Source: a bacterium | GTDB lineage: Bacteria > Armatimonadota > UBA5829 | Reading direction: 5' to 3' | Length of the DNA: 64,000 nt | NCBI GenBank assembly: GCA_021371935.1 | Contig: JAJFVF010000006.1 | Location: 124,001-188,000 of the forward strand | Part shown: positions 25,692-35,527 of the stretch, piece after piece | Layout: each line of letters starts with the position of its first letter | Numbering within the stretch: the stretch's first letter is position 1 | The notes under the pieces: model-generated | The model's input: only the letters and a program-made list of their open reading frames with translations | Told to the model about the DNA's origin: nothing | The model's database searches: none | Translations under genes and position numbers: made by a program

Positions 25692-28600
25692 ATGAGAACT
25701 CTGCGGTTGGGCGTTGCAACTTTTTTTGTACGTACACTAGTACCATTATCAGCGGCTGTATGCATACTCTTATTATGCAACAGTTCAATGGGACAAAACG
25801 CCTCCAAATCCACCACTTCCTCCGTAAACAAATACTCGACAGCGTTGACGTGTATCAAAAGGCTGCCTGATGGTGCATATGTCTACTTGAATCAGAAAGT
25901 CGTCTCCTGCATTATGAGCAGCTCGTTCTATATAGAAGAACCCGACAGGTCAGCCGGCATTAAGGTCATAATGAGTCCTGGAGGTTATGTCCCTCTGGAA
26001 CTTAGAAGAGGAAATCTAGTAACTCTGTCGGGTTATATGTCCACCGTCAACAACGAACGCGTGGTTATTGAAGAAAATGATATCGAGATCGACTCCAGTT
26101 CATCCGTAATGATAAAACCTTTGGGTATGAATGTTGCCGCAATTATGGGCTGGCCCGTGAAATATACAGAACCATTCGGTCCCAGAATAACCGGTCTGCT
26201 TCCTTATGGCCTGTATGTTAGGCTCTGGGGAATAATCACACAGGGAAGCACCTACGACGAAAATGCCGACACTTTCTGTTATATCGATGACGGTTGGGGC
26301 AAATTCGACGGAAGTGATATCAATGCAGAAGGTGTGAGAGTATATGTCAACAAAACGCTGGATGCAGGCGAAACTATGTGCGTAAATGGTGTCCTATCCA
26401 CCAAATCGTATGATCCGAACTCAGCCATGACTGGTGATGAAACTTATATACCCTGTATATTGACTACAGAGGAATCTGATCTGGCTGCTCCTGAGACTAC
26501 ATCAACAACTCCAACTTATGCCTCAGTCTCCGGTCGTATTCGACTTGTAGGAGAACTCACCGGCAGGCCTGTCCGAATATATTCTGATAAATGCAGCATT
26601 GTCCTAAACAACGTGACCGATCAATGGACGTCGTTCACACTCAGCAATATTCCGTCCGGTGGAGTAAACGTGTGTGCCTCCGCTAATGGCTATAAATCCG
26701 CAACTCGAGCAGTTAACATTGGTGATGCAGGTGTTGATTTTGAATTGCAGCCATCCGACACTCACACGGATATTGCGAGCGATAAAGATTCGATAGCAAT
26801 CTGTTCTGAAGATACCGCACATATATGCGTTATTCGGCGTGATTGTGAAGGTAAAGGTCTGGAAGGACTGCAAGTGCGATTGACAACTACGAAAGGAATC
26901 TTCACAGAGTCGAACTCGACCCAATTCATCGGCGCAACCGATTCTGCAGGGTGCTTGTACGTGCATCTTTCGGCGGGAACTGACGGCGCGGGCACAGCAC
27001 TAGTTACGGCTGAAACATATCCGTCGGCAGATCAGTCGGCTGAAACAAGTGTTGAGCTAAAAGGACCGGTAATTAGTGTATTTGCATCACCAAAGATCCT
27101 CGATGCAGTTGGTTCATCAACAGTAACTGCACATGTAGAGCTAAACGATGTGGTTCTGCAGAACGTTCCAATTACCTTTGTCACCGATAAAGGGCAGTTC
27201 GAGGGAAACAGCTCCCAAAGCTACACCACACTTTCAGACAGCAACGGCTATGCGACCGCCACCCTAACTCTATCAGAACAAGGCACTGCAATAGTGACGG
27301 CGAGCTTTGAAGATAATTGCTTAAACACAGCAAAAGATTGGACTGTGGTTGCATGCACGGCTCAGCCCTGGTACGACGTGCCTATCAAACAATCGCACCC
27401 ACTGGTTGAAGATTTGGATGGCGATGCGGACGGCAAGAAGGAAGTTGTCGTGCTGACAGGCACAGGATACCTGGTGGCACTCAAGGCAAACGGAGATCTA
27501 TACTGGTCAAGAGGGCCGTTCGTTTCAGAGAACAATTGCGGCAACACAAGCCCATCGTGTGCTCCTACGGACAGTGAGCGATCGGGAAAACCTTGCGTGT
27601 TTCTGCCCACAGAAAGTCCAAAGGCAATCCATGCGTTTTCCTACAACGGCAGCCCATTGGCAGGCTGGCCTACGTATTCACGATACTCATTTTTCGATAT
27701 GGCATGCTCGATCGGAGACATAAATCTTGATGGAAGCCCGGAGTTTGTATGCGGTGATCAATCGTGCTACGTGTGGTCATGGAATCCAACCGGAAATTGG
27801 ACCGCAAGCGCTGACACAGATGCGCCATGCCTTTGGGTTAATCTTACGGGAAATTGTAATACTGTGATCCACTCCTCAACATGTGCACTGGGAGATATGG
27901 ATAATGACGAGAATGGAATTCTCGACGTTATTGTAGGCACTATAACCACACCTGGAAACATCTTCGGTTTTCCGGGAGACGCATGGGGCAACTATTCAAG
28001 CAGCGGTTATTATCTCGACGGCTGGCCAAAGACCGGCGGCGGACAGATCGAAACAGCTCCAGCCATCGGGGATATAGATGGCGATGGCAAAAATGACGTG
28101 GCATGGGGAGCTGGTGATGGCAACTTGCACATTTTGCTATCGAGCACAGACTCTCAATTACTTATCAAAATAAGTAAAGCCGTCAAATCCTCACCAGCAT
28201 TGGCCGACCTGGATGGCGACGGGAAACTGGACGTGATAGTGGGTTCGGATACCGGATATGTTTATGCATTCAATTATCTTGGGCAATCGCTCGCTGGTTG
28301 GGAAGATGGCATTTGTCTTGATCCAGAAGAAAACAATCCCATCGGTGCACCCGTAAGCGTCGGCGACATAACAGGAGACGGGCAGATAGACGTAGTTGCT
28401 GTCTGTGATGATGGTTTTGCATACGCCATCTACGCAGACGGAAGAAACCATGCAGGTAGTACCAGCCCTATTGCCTGGGCGGGATGCTGCACGCAATCAA
28501 GCACAGCTGAATTTGAAGGGCATAGCGCACCTGTAATCGATGATATCGATAATGATGGGTTGGTTGAAATCTTGGTGGCGGGCAACCAGGGAATCTACCT

Positions 28601-29015
28601 CTTCCAAACTAATGCATCACACTCATCAGATTCATCGCTTTATCCATGGCCGACATTCCACCGAGACAATCGACGGTCAGGATGCGCCACCAGTGTCCCT
28701 GCACCTGTCAACGCTTCCATTCAGGGCATAATAAGCCACGATGGAACGCCTGTCTCGGGCGCGCAAATATTTATCTATAAAAACGATGGATCATCGGTAT
28801 ATGCGCCATACTCCGACCCACAAGTTGCACGCAGTTATGTCCTCTCAGTGGGCAGCACACAAACGGATGCCGTGGGCATGGGCGCGTATTGCATCAATCA
28901 GCTCGAACCAAATCAGACATACAAGATCAAAGTTGTGGCCACAGGTTATACTACCACATGGTTAACCGATATTGCTGTAACCACTGGTCTGGTCAGGGTC
29001 GATATCGCTCTGTAA
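25692..29015 (+). CDS. very large secreted protein: Big-1 domains, seven FG-GAP repeats, CarboxypepD-like end
   Basis: A 1107-residue protein starting MRTLRLGVATFF, with a signal segment to about residue 30. An OB-like beta region follows, then a carboxypeptidase-regulatory-like domain (GGVNVCASANGYKSATRAV) and two invasin-type Big-1 domains (GLQVRLTTTKGIFTESNSTQ, NVPITFVTDKGQFEGNSSQS). Seven FG-GAP units come next, each with a D-x-D-x-DG calcium loop (for example IGDIDGDGKNDVAWGAGDG and LADLDGDGKLDVIVGSDTG), as a seven-bladed propeller would have. The end is another CarboxypepD-like domain. AAAGGGGGAG lies 8 bases before the ATG. Likely surface or adhesive. There is no lipobox or PEP-CTERM. 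Confidence 0.88.
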   Translation: MRTLRLGVATFFVRTLVPLSAAVCILLLCNSSMGQNASKSTTSSVNKYSTALTCIKRLPDGAYVYLNQKVVSCIMSSSFYIEEPDRSAGIKVIMSPGGYVPLELRRGNLVTLSGYMSTVNNERVVIEENDIEIDSSSSVMIKPLGMNVAAIMGWPVKYTEPFGPRITGLLPYGLYVRLWGIITQGSTYDENADTFCYIDDGWGKFDGSDINAEGVRVYVNKTLDAGETMCVNGVLSTKSYDPNSAMTGDETYIPCILTTEESDLAAPETTSTTPTYASVSGRIRLVGELTGRPVRIYSDKCSIVLNNVTDQWTSFTLSNIPSGGVNVCASANGYKSATRAVNIGDAGVDFELQPSDTHTDIASDKDSIAICSEDTAHICVIRRDCEGKGLEGLQVRLTTTKGIFTESNSTQFIGATDSAGCLYVHLSAGTDGAGTALVTAETYPSADQSAETSVELKGPVISVFASPKILDAVGSSTVTAHVELNDVVLQNVPITFVTDKGQFEGNSSQSYTTLSDSNGYATATLTLSEQGTAIVTASFEDNCLNTAKDWTVVACTAQPWYDVPIKQSHPLVEDLDGDADGKKEVVVLTGTGYLVALKANGDLYWSRGPFVSENNCGNTSPSCAPTDSERSGKPCVFLPTESPKAIHAFSYNGSPLAGWPTYSRYSFFDMACSIGDINLDGSPEFVCGDQSCYVWSWNPTGNWTASADTDAPCLWVNLTGNCNTVIHSSTCALGDMDNDENGILDVIVGTITTPGNIFGFPGDAWGNYSSSGYYLDGWPKTGGGQIETAPAIGDIDGDGKNDVAWGAGDGNLHILLSSTDSQLLIKISKAVKSSPALADLDGDGKLDVIVGSDTGYVYAFNYLGQSLAGWEDGICLDPEENNPIGAPVSVGDITGDGQIDVVAVCDDGFAYAIYADGRNHAGSTSPIAWAGCCTQSSTAEFEGHSAPVIDDIDNDGLVEILVAGNQGIYLFQTNASHSSDSSLYPWPTFHRDNRRSGCATSVPAPVNASIQGIISHDGTPVSGAQIFIYKNDGSSVYAPYSDPQVARSYVLSVGSTQTDAVGMGAYCINQLEPNQTYKIKVVATGYTTTWLTDIAVTTGLVRVDIAL

Positions 29016-29183
29016 ACAGCCCAAATTGGAACTTACAACCTCAGAAGATACAAAAAAAGCCCCTTTTTTGAATATTTCGAGCGCATACAGGTTATTCAAG
29101 AAGGATTTCTCGCATATGACGTTGAAAACAGCCAGGGGGGCAGTCATATTCTCCCTTAACAAGAGAAGGAAGGTGATTGGCAA

Positions 29184-29324
29184 ATGGAAGCTTATTGCGT
29201 TAAGTGTAAGGCAAAGAGAGAGATGAAGGACGCGAAAGCCGTCACAATGAAGAACGGTAAACCCGCGACTCAGGGCATTTGTCCGACCTGTGGCACCAAA
29301 ATGTTCAAGATCGGTAAGGCCTAA
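29184..29324 (+). CDS. 46-residue zinc-ribbon protein (DUF5679-like)
   Basis: The protein MEAYCVKCKAKREMKDAKAV continues to GICPTCGTKMFKIGKA. Two CxxC pairs form a zinc ribbon of the DUF5679 type, and the rest is basic. AAGGAAGGTGATT precedes the ATG, and a strong terminator lies 28 bases past the stop. Function unknown; the ribbon and charge would suit a nucleic acid or ribosome partner. Confidence 0.85.
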   Translation: MEAYCVKCKAKREMKDAKAVTMKNGKPATQGICPTCGTKMFKIGKA

Positions 29325-29352
29325 TCGTAGTTTCCTATAAGTTTTTATCCTT

Positions 29353-29384
29353 GGCGGAACCAAAAGAGGTTCCGCCTCTTTTTG
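29353..29384 (+). terminator. rho-independent terminator after the zinc-ribbon gene
   Basis: A 9-bp perfect stem GGCGGAACC / GGTTCCGCC is followed by TCTTTTTG. Confidence 0.9.
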
Positions 29385-29465
29385 CTTGTTGGGGTAAGAT
29401 AAGGGCTGCCAAAGCCAATAATAGTGTATGGTAACAATCAAACACTACAGGAGCTTTGCAGCATT

Positions 29466-30362
29466 ATGGGAGTTCAAGAACTGAGTAAGTCATATCAAAA
29501 AGGACTGGAATTTTATGACCAGGGGCTGCTCCTTGATGCAATAACGGCGTTCGAGGAAGTGCTGGCCAACACATCTGTGAAAGCACCCGAAGCCAAACTG
29601 GCCGCGTTCTATATCGGGCAGGCACATGCAAGACTTGCCGAAGAAAACCTCAGCAGGGGAGCGCGTCAGCGAGCTGAGGAGCATCTGAGAGAGGCTATCG
29701 TCCGCAATCCGAAGTTTCCTGATTTGCACTATCAACTGGCCGAGATAATAGCCGAGTCCGGCGCAATCCATGAAGCTATGGTCGAGCTTGAAGCTGCGCT
29801 TGAACTTAACCCAAACTATGCAAAGGCTCTGCTGATGCTTGGAGTGCTTGCATATGAAATAGGTGAGTATGACGCAGGAGCCGAACATATAGCTCATGCA
29901 GTCGAACAGGAACCCCGCTACAACACCCAGATATACAGCGATGGTCTTTCTGCACATAAGAAAAACGACCATCGAGGCGCATTGACTCTGTTCAAGGAGA
30001 TGCCGACTACAAACGTGGACGACATTTCATTCCATTTTGGTGTCGGCAAAAAGCTGTATCGCAGAGGTGATTACAAAGAGGCTGCCGAGGCCTTCGAGCA
30101 GGCACTCAGCCTGGAGGAAAAATATCCCGACATACATAACTGGTATGGACTCGCATTGATGGCATGCGCGGAACCTCAGAAGGCTTTCGATCAGTTCCAA
30201 AAGGCACTGGACATTAATCCCAACTATACCGCGGCAATTATTAATGCGGGAATCGCCTGTGAAATGATGAAAGTGCCGGATGAGGCAGCTCTCTTCTATA
30301 AACGAGCGCTGGAAATCGACCCCGATAACCTGGAGGCTCGTGAGCGGCTGGATCGGCTGTAA
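29466..30362 (+). CDS. TPR-repeat protein
   Basis: About 298 residues from the ATG (MGVQELSKSYQKGLEFYDQG), with six to eight tetratricopeptide repeats along its length (for example AMVELEAALELNPNYAKALL and AFDQFQKALDINPNYTAAII). CAGGAG lies about 13 bases upstream. An earlier ATG at 29424 would add 14 residues. There is no signal peptide or membrane segment, so it is probably a cytoplasmic scaffold. Confidence 0.88.
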   Translation: MGVQELSKSYQKGLEFYDQGLLLDAITAFEEVLANTSVKAPEAKLAAFYIGQAHARLAEENLSRGARQRAEEHLREAIVRNPKFPDLHYQLAEIIAESGAIHEAMVELEAALELNPNYAKALLMLGVLAYEIGEYDAGAEHIAHAVEQEPRYNTQIYSDGLSAHKKNDHRGALTLFKEMPTTNVDDISFHFGVGKKLYRRGDYKEAAEAFEQALSLEEKYPDIHNWYGLALMACAEPQKAFDQFQKALDINPNYTAAIINAGIACEMMKVPDEAALFYKRALEIDPDNLEARERLDRL

Positions 30363-30408
30363 ACCAAACTAGGTGCATACCAAAACTAAGGGGAAGCTCA
30401 TATGTCTA

Positions 30409-30494
30409 TGTCATTCCCGCGAAAGCGGGAATCCAGACACCCTGCTTCCATCGCTGCGCCAGTTCCTGGATTCCCAGTCAAGCTGGGAATGACA
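30409..30494. repeat. TGTCATTCCC-type dispersed palindromic element
   Basis: The 86-base unit has ends TGTCATTCCC and GGGAATGACA (perfect inverted repeats). An inner hairpin is CCCGC-GAAA-GCGGG, a second is TCCCAG / CTGGGA, and a pairing GGAATCCAG / CTGGATTCC joins the halves. Elements with this consensus are found in many unrelated bacteria. It lies between the TPR gene and gltX. Confidence 0.85.
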
Positions 30495-30544
30495 TAAGCT
30501 TGGTTGCCTCTTGTACCCAAACAAACCATGACTGAGATTACCGA

Positions 30545-30569
30545 CCCGTGGTATAATACCACGGGTTTT
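30545..30569 (+). promoter_or_regulatory. hairpin overlapping an extended -10 upstream of gltX
   Basis: CCCGTGGTAT / ATACCACGGG is a perfect palindrome with a T-rich tail, resembling a terminator. The same bases contain TGGTATAAT, an extended -10. It ends about 20 bases before the gltX TTG start. Confidence 0.5.
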
Positions 30570-30589
30570 ATTTTTGAGAGGTATTTGTT

Positions 30590-32062
30590 TTGAGTAAACC
30601 ACGAGTGAGATTTGCGCCCAGCCCGACTGGTTCGCCGCATATCGGAAATATAAGGACCGCCGTATTCGACTATCTCTTTGCAAAGCATGCGGATGGAACA
30701 TTCATACTGCGTGTTGAAGACACAGATCGCACGCGCTATGTCGAAAACTCACTTGAAGAAATGATGACCGGCTTGAGGTGGCTCGGGATGCAGTGGGACG
30801 AGGGACCGGAGGTCGGCGGCAACTATGGACCGTATTTCCAGTCAGAAAGGCTCGATATATATCACAAATACGCTCAGCAGCTTGTAGATGAGGGCAGAGC
30901 GTATTATTGCTACTGCTCGCGTGAGCGTCTGGAAGAGATGCGCAAGGTGCAGACAGCGGCAAAAAGACCTACCGGGTATGACAGACGATGCCGTGACCTC
31001 ACAGATACCCAACGGCAGGAACTCGCAAAAGAGTGCCCCACCCCAGTCATCCGGTTCAAGATGAAACTCGAGGGGCGCACAGAACTGGACGATGTCGTTC
31101 GAGGCAGGATCGGGTTCGATAACTCGCTGCAGGACGATTTCATCATAATTAAAGCTGATGGATTTCCAACATATCACTTCGCCTGTGTAGTCGACGATCA
31201 CTTTATGCAGATCACACATGTCTTCCGTGGTGAAGAGTGGCTATCCAGCGCGCCCAAGCATGTTCAACTGTATGAGGCTCTCAGATGGGAGCAGCCGACG
31301 TGGGTGCATTCGACCTCAATACTCGACACATCCGGCAAGAGACTTGCCAAGCGCAGCGGCGTCTCCACGGCATTCATCGACTATATCGAGCAGGGCTATC
31401 TGCCTGAGGCTATGCTAAACTTCCTGGCGACCATGGGGTGGAGCGCAGGAGAAGACAAGAAGCTCTATAGCCGCGCTGAGCTGATTGAAAAGTTCAACCT
31501 CGAAGGTATTGTAAATCATCCGGCAATCTTCGATCTTGCCAAGCTCAATGACCTCAACGGCGAGTATATACGGATGCTGAACGTTGATGAGCTTGCGGAA
31601 ATGATACTGCCCAGGCTTCAGGAAGCTGGATATGTAGGTGGATCGCCATCTGATGAGGAGGTTGTTTACCTAAAGGACATCACCGCTCTGATACAGGACA
31701 GGCTCGTCACACTGGCGGATGCCGTCGACATGGTCTCATACTTCTATATCGACGATTTCGGGTATGACGAAAAAGGCGCAAAAAAACATCTGGCGAAGGA
31801 GAGTGTGCCCCAGGCATTGAAGTCGGTTAGTGATAAGCTCTCATGCGTTCAAATGTGGGATGTGGAATCTATAGGAACTGCCGTCCGCGAGGGCGGAGCA
31901 GAGCATGGCCTAGAAGGCGGACATATTATTCATCCAGTCCGCATGGCCGTGACCGGACGAACTTGGGGCCCGGGTCTCTTTGAACTGATGCACGTTTTAG
32001 GCAAAGACAGATGCATCGCACGTCTGAACAGAGCAGCAATGGAATTCGACTCAAGGAGGTAA
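30590..32062 (+). CDS. gltX: glutamyl-tRNA synthetase
   Basis: The 490-residue class I synthetase has the HIGH motif (SPTGSPHIGNIR) and KMSKS equivalent (KRLAKRSG, in GKRLAKRSGVSTAF). It charges tRNA-Glu and in some lineages tRNA-Gln. It starts at TTG behind GAGAGGT; the N-terminus SKPRVRFAPSPTGSPHIGN is exact for the family. The last codon overlaps the ATG of the next possible frame, and thioredoxin follows. Confidence 0.97.
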   Translation: MSKPRVRFAPSPTGSPHIGNIRTAVFDYLFAKHADGTFILRVEDTDRTRYVENSLEEMMTGLRWLGMQWDEGPEVGGNYGPYFQSERLDIYHKYAQQLVDEGRAYYCYCSRERLEEMRKVQTAAKRPTGYDRRCRDLTDTQRQELAKECPTPVIRFKMKLEGRTELDDVVRGRIGFDNSLQDDFIIIKADGFPTYHFACVVDDHFMQITHVFRGEEWLSSAPKHVQLYEALRWEQPTWVHSTSILDTSGKRLAKRSGVSTAFIDYIEQGYLPEAMLNFLATMGWSAGEDKKLYSRAELIEKFNLEGIVNHPAIFDLAKLNDLNGEYIRMLNVDELAEMILPRLQEAGYVGGSPSDEEVVYLKDITALIQDRLVTLADAVDMVSYFYIDDFGYDEKGAKKHLAKESVPQALKSVSDKLSCVQMWDVESIGTAVREGGAEHGLEGGHIIHPVRMAVTGRTWGPGLFELMHVLGKDRCIARLNRAAMEFDSRR

Positions 32063-32067
32063 TGAAA

Positions 32068-32391
32068 ATGTCAGCAGCACCGGCAATTACAGCCGACAAA
32101 TTTGAGCAGGAAGTTCTTCAGTCCGAAACGCCAGTATTGGTGGATTTCTGGGCCGAATGGTGCGGACCTTGCAAGGCTCTCGGACCCACTATTGACGAAA
32201 TTGCAGCGGACTACGTGGGGAAGATGAAAGTCTTTAAGCTGGATGTGCAGAACGAGGCTGCAATCGCCAGCAAATACGGCGTATCAAGCATACCCACGCT
32301 GCTGATATTCAAGGGAGGCGAGGTAGCGGACAGAATGGTCGGCCTGCAGCCCAAAGGCAACATTACTTCGCGTCTGGACGCACAACTGTAG
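32068..32391 (+). CDS. trxA: thioredoxin
   Basis: The 107-residue protein has the active site WAEWCGPCK, cis-Pro SSIPTLL and the expected length. It starts at the ATG seven bases after AAGGAGGT; an ATG six bases earlier sits too close to this site. Reduces protein disulfides. It follows gltX directly and is probably cotranscribed. Confidence 0.97.
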   Translation: MSAAPAITADKFEQEVLQSETPVLVDFWAEWCGPCKALGPTIDEIAADYVGKMKVFKLDVQNEAAIASKYGVSSIPTLLIFKGGEVADRMVGLQPKGNITSRLDAQL

Positions 32392-32588
32392 ACAATGATT
32401 TTCCCTCCAGGCAAGACACCTTGAGGGATATTTAGATTGAACACTTGGACGATGGAGCAAAAAACTGGTGCTGGTCGTCTAAGAAGTAGAGTCGCAAGAT
32501 ACTTGAGCTTATCAGAAAACTTGGGTATCATGGAATAGAGATGCACTGGGCAGTAGCGAATTGCCCATATACTGGAGTTGAAGTCACA

Positions 32589-32993
32589 ATGCCGGATGAT
32601 AAAAGACTGAATCTGAGCGTAGATCTGGATAAGATAGGTGAAGACCTGCTTGCCGATGTAAAAAAAGCTACGGAGGAAGTGAAAAGCAGGCGAGCCTCGG
32701 ATAAAGAAAACGAAGCTAGGTCTGCAGAAAAAGAAAAATCACGTAAATTATCCGCCGTGATAGTGGCTGTGGGTGTAATCGTTGTTTTGGTGATCGCATA
32801 CTTCGTGGTTTTCGCGAAGACCCAAGCCCCTGCTCCAACAACATATCAGACCAGAACACCGGCACCTACAATCAAACCGCCCGCCGTCACCCCACCGGCT
32901 GCGACACCCCCGCCTCCGGGTAGGCCGATGCAGCAGCCGCGACCTCCGAGAAATCAGCCGCCTGATGATTATGAGCAGCCGCAGGGAATGTAA
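32589..32993 (+). CDS. proline-rich single-pass membrane protein, unknown role
   Basis: A 134-residue protein. The N-terminal ~55 residues are charged and cytoplasmic-like (KKATEEVKSRRASDKENEAR). One helix (LSAVIVAVGVIVVLVIAYFV) follows, then a Pro/Thr/Gln-rich tail (TPPPPGRPMQQPRPPRNQPP). The tail probably extends across or into the wall space. I recognise no family. It is convergent with the transporter operon, three bases apart. Confidence 0.7.
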   Translation: MPDDKRLNLSVDLDKIGEDLLADVKKATEEVKSRRASDKENEARSAEKEKSRKLSAVIVAVGVIVVLVIAYFVVFAKTQAPAPTTYQTRTPAPTIKPPAVTPPAATPPPPGRPMQQPRPPRNQPPDDYEQPQGM

Positions 32994-32995
32994 AC

Positions 32996-35527
32996 TTATC
33001 CTATGTCCTTAGTCGCACGGGCAAGCTCGATCTTGCGTATATAACGCAGTCCAGGTACCTGTGCAATCAGCACTGTTATGAGAATGCACAAGACGGCTAT
33101 CACATATGTCCTGGTAAAAATCACCATCTGAAGGCTGAATGACTCGCTGTCATACATGTGCACGAAAACACCCGCCAGCCATGTCCCAAAGGGCAGCCCG
33201 ACAATGACACCGCACATAAATGCCAGCAGGTTTTCCAGCAATATCATTAATCCTATTGACCCGGCACTGATCCCAACCGTGCGCAATGTGGCGATCTCAC
33301 GCGTGCGCTCAATGACATTCATCAGGGTCGAGTTGAACATAATGATCCCGGCAAGCGCTATGGAAAATGAGAGCATGATATAGAAAAACACACGCGATGA
33401 CTTCATCATCTCTGCTATCTCGTCGTATATCTCCTTGGTGACTATAACGGCAGCTATGTCGTGCATGTTATATAGCTTGTGCTTTATTGCGTTCATATAC
33501 TTCGGGTCGGCGTCTATTGCTACCGTATTGACCGCATTTGGAGGCAGTTCCATTGCGCCGGCAAACCACCGCCTGACCTGATTGATTGACGCATATGCAG
33601 CATCCCCGACCGGCTCATACGCAATCGAGTCTATCGGGACCAGACGATCCATATCCACCTCCAGCAGCGACCGGCTTGGCTTGAGCACGCTGTCGCTGTA
33701 GGACTCCAGATTCAACCAGCTCACAGGATAACCCAGCATCAATGACTGAGCGAGTGACGTCTGTTTGTTGTCGGCCAGCTCTGCAAGCTCGGGCATGGTC
33801 TTTTCAGGCAGGGTCAAATGGACTCTGCCGCCTTTCCACAAGCCGAGCCTGTTTGCGGTCGAATTGGCGAGCATCAGGCCATTGCTTGGAACCTGGATGG
33901 GCTGCATATCCAAGTCGGTAAGGGAGAAAAGTCTGTCGCCCTTACGCAGGCCGTATATGAGGACAGTTTTTGAGGCGTCTCCCTTAACAAACTTACCAGA
34001 AACGATCAGCGCAGGCTCAACCCGTCTGACGCCTTTCCATGTGGCGATTTGGCTGATAGTCGATTCGCTCTGGGCGTTGAGATATGACGCCATTGCGCTG
34101 TAGTGCATGCTGTGTTTGAAATAGAAGTCTATTGCAGCCACGCTGGAGTCGAGCATGGAAGCAGCAACGAGCACCAGAGTAAGCGCCGAAGCAACCCCCG
34201 CCACAGTGGAAAAAGTTCTGCGCGGGTTTCTGATAAAGTTGCGCATCGGCAGCCGCATCATAAGTGACAACAAGCGCAAGAACGGCAGGATTTTCTCAAA
34301 TATCGGCTTCCGTCCACCTGAAGGGAGTTCTATGCCTATCGCATCTGCAGGCGCAAGGTTCGCCGCATGAACTGCAGGAAGTATTCCCGCAATCAGCATG
34401 ACCAGGCATGTCGAGATAAAGCCCGCTGCGACTATACCCCAACGCGGGCTGGCATCTATATACGGCACCTGGATGAAACCGGTATAGAACCTCGTGGTCA
34501 GGATGCCGAAATAGTGGCCGGCAAGACTGCCTATCAGCCCGCTGAGAATGCCTATTATCAGTGAGAATTGCGCATAGTGCACGGCTATTGCAGATTTTGA
34601 AAACCCAACCGCACGCAAAAAACCAATCTGGCCGCGCTGGGCATGTACCATCCTGCCGAGCATGTTATATATGCTCAGGCTGGATATGGTCAAAAACAGT
34701 ATCGGGAAGAAAACAGCAAGAGTCTGCATTCCCTGCAGGTCGAGACGGAGAAACTCGACGCTGGGCTGTTTTTCACGGGTGACCACTTCGTCCGCACCAT
34801 AAGGCTGCATTATGCGTTCGGCAATGCGCATGGCAGTGCGTCTATTGCCGTCGGGAGCCATCAAAACCTGGACATCGTTGATCGAACCGTCAGTGCCGAA
34901 AAGCTCATCAACCGTGGCCGTGCGTGCCCACATCACACCGAATGTGCGTGAATTGGAAAAAGAGTCCTCGCTGCTGCGGACAACATAGATATACTCAGGA
35001 CTCTGGACTACCCCGACTATCTTGAAGTGAATCTTCTCGTCCATAACCACGATATTGATCGTGTCGCCGGGCTTGTAGTGATGATACTCGGCAAACCCGG
35101 CCTCCATGAGCACTTCATGGGAGTTGCCTGCCCGCGGATAAGTGCCGGAAATGAGCTTCAACTGATTTATCGCGGGCTTGCCGTAATCGGGCAGGCCGAT
35201 TATTCGCCCGATCACCTTTTTGCTCGACGAAAGCGGCTGGTCTATCTCGATCTCTTGGACAGTGCGACCCTGAACATCCCTCACGCCGGGAATCCGCCTG
35301 AGGTTATTCACAATGTCGTCCGGTGCGCTCTGCATCTGGATGCTGAAATCGGCCAGTTTGAGCTTTTCATACGAAAGCTCATATGACCTGCCGAGGTTTA
35401 GGTATAACTCATAAGCCGTGCCGAATAGTGTGATCCCCACCGCCGCCAGCAGGACTATCCCCAGAAACATCCACGGCGAAGACCGCAGGTCGCGCAGGAG
35501 CTTTAGGTTGAGTTTCGAGCCTACCAC
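32996..35527 (-). CDS. ABC transporter permease, FtsX/MacB type, two halves
   Basis: An 843-residue permease with N-terminal helix, a large periplasmic region, a first helix cluster (LAVFFPILFLTISSLSIYNM, SLIIGILSGLIGSLAGHYFG), a second half with its own helix, another periplasmic region, and a final cluster (VFFYIMLSFSIALAGIIMFN, IGLMILLENLLAFMCGVIVG). Two FtsX domains are therefore fused, as in lipoprotein-release permeases of LolE/SalY type. It overlaps the ATPase gene by seven bases and shares the operon with a membrane-fusion protein. Confidence 0.93.
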   Translation of the reverse strand: MVGSKLNLKLLRDLRSSPWMFLGIVLLAAVGITLFGTAYELYLNLGRSYELSYEKLKLADFSIQMQSAPDDIVNNLRRIPGVRDVQGRTVQEIEIDQPLSSSKKVIGRIIGLPDYGKPAINQLKLISGTYPRAGNSHEVLMEAGFAEYHHYKPGDTINIVVMDEKIHFKIVGVVQSPEYIYVVRSSEDSFSNSRTFGVMWARTATVDELFGTDGSINDVQVLMAPDGNRRTAMRIAERIMQPYGADEVVTREKQPSVEFLRLDLQGMQTLAVFFPILFLTISSLSIYNMLGRMVHAQRGQIGFLRAVGFSKSAIAVHYAQFSLIIGILSGLIGSLAGHYFGILTTRFYTGFIQVPYIDASPRWGIVAAGFISTCLVMLIAGILPAVHAANLAPADAIGIELPSGGRKPIFEKILPFLRLLSLMMRLPMRNFIRNPRRTFSTVAGVASALTLVLVAASMLDSSVAAIDFYFKHSMHYSAMASYLNAQSESTISQIATWKGVRRVEPALIVSGKFVKGDASKTVLIYGLRKGDRLFSLTDLDMQPIQVPSNGLMLANSTANRLGLWKGGRVHLTLPEKTMPELAELADNKQTSLAQSLMLGYPVSWLNLESYSDSVLKPSRSLLEVDMDRLVPIDSIAYEPVGDAAYASINQVRRWFAGAMELPPNAVNTVAIDADPKYMNAIKHKLYNMHDIAAVIVTKEIYDEIAEMMKSSRVFFYIMLSFSIALAGIIMFNSTLMNVIERTREIATLRTVGISAGSIGLMILLENLLAFMCGVIVGLPFGTWLAGVFVHMYDSESFSLQMVIFTRTYVIAVLCILITVLIAQVPGLRYIRKIELARATKDIG

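Noticed and set aside
30409-30494. CRISPR-like array
   Set aside because: The repeat is a single palindromic unit with no spacer series; no cas genes in the window. No array was seen elsewhere.
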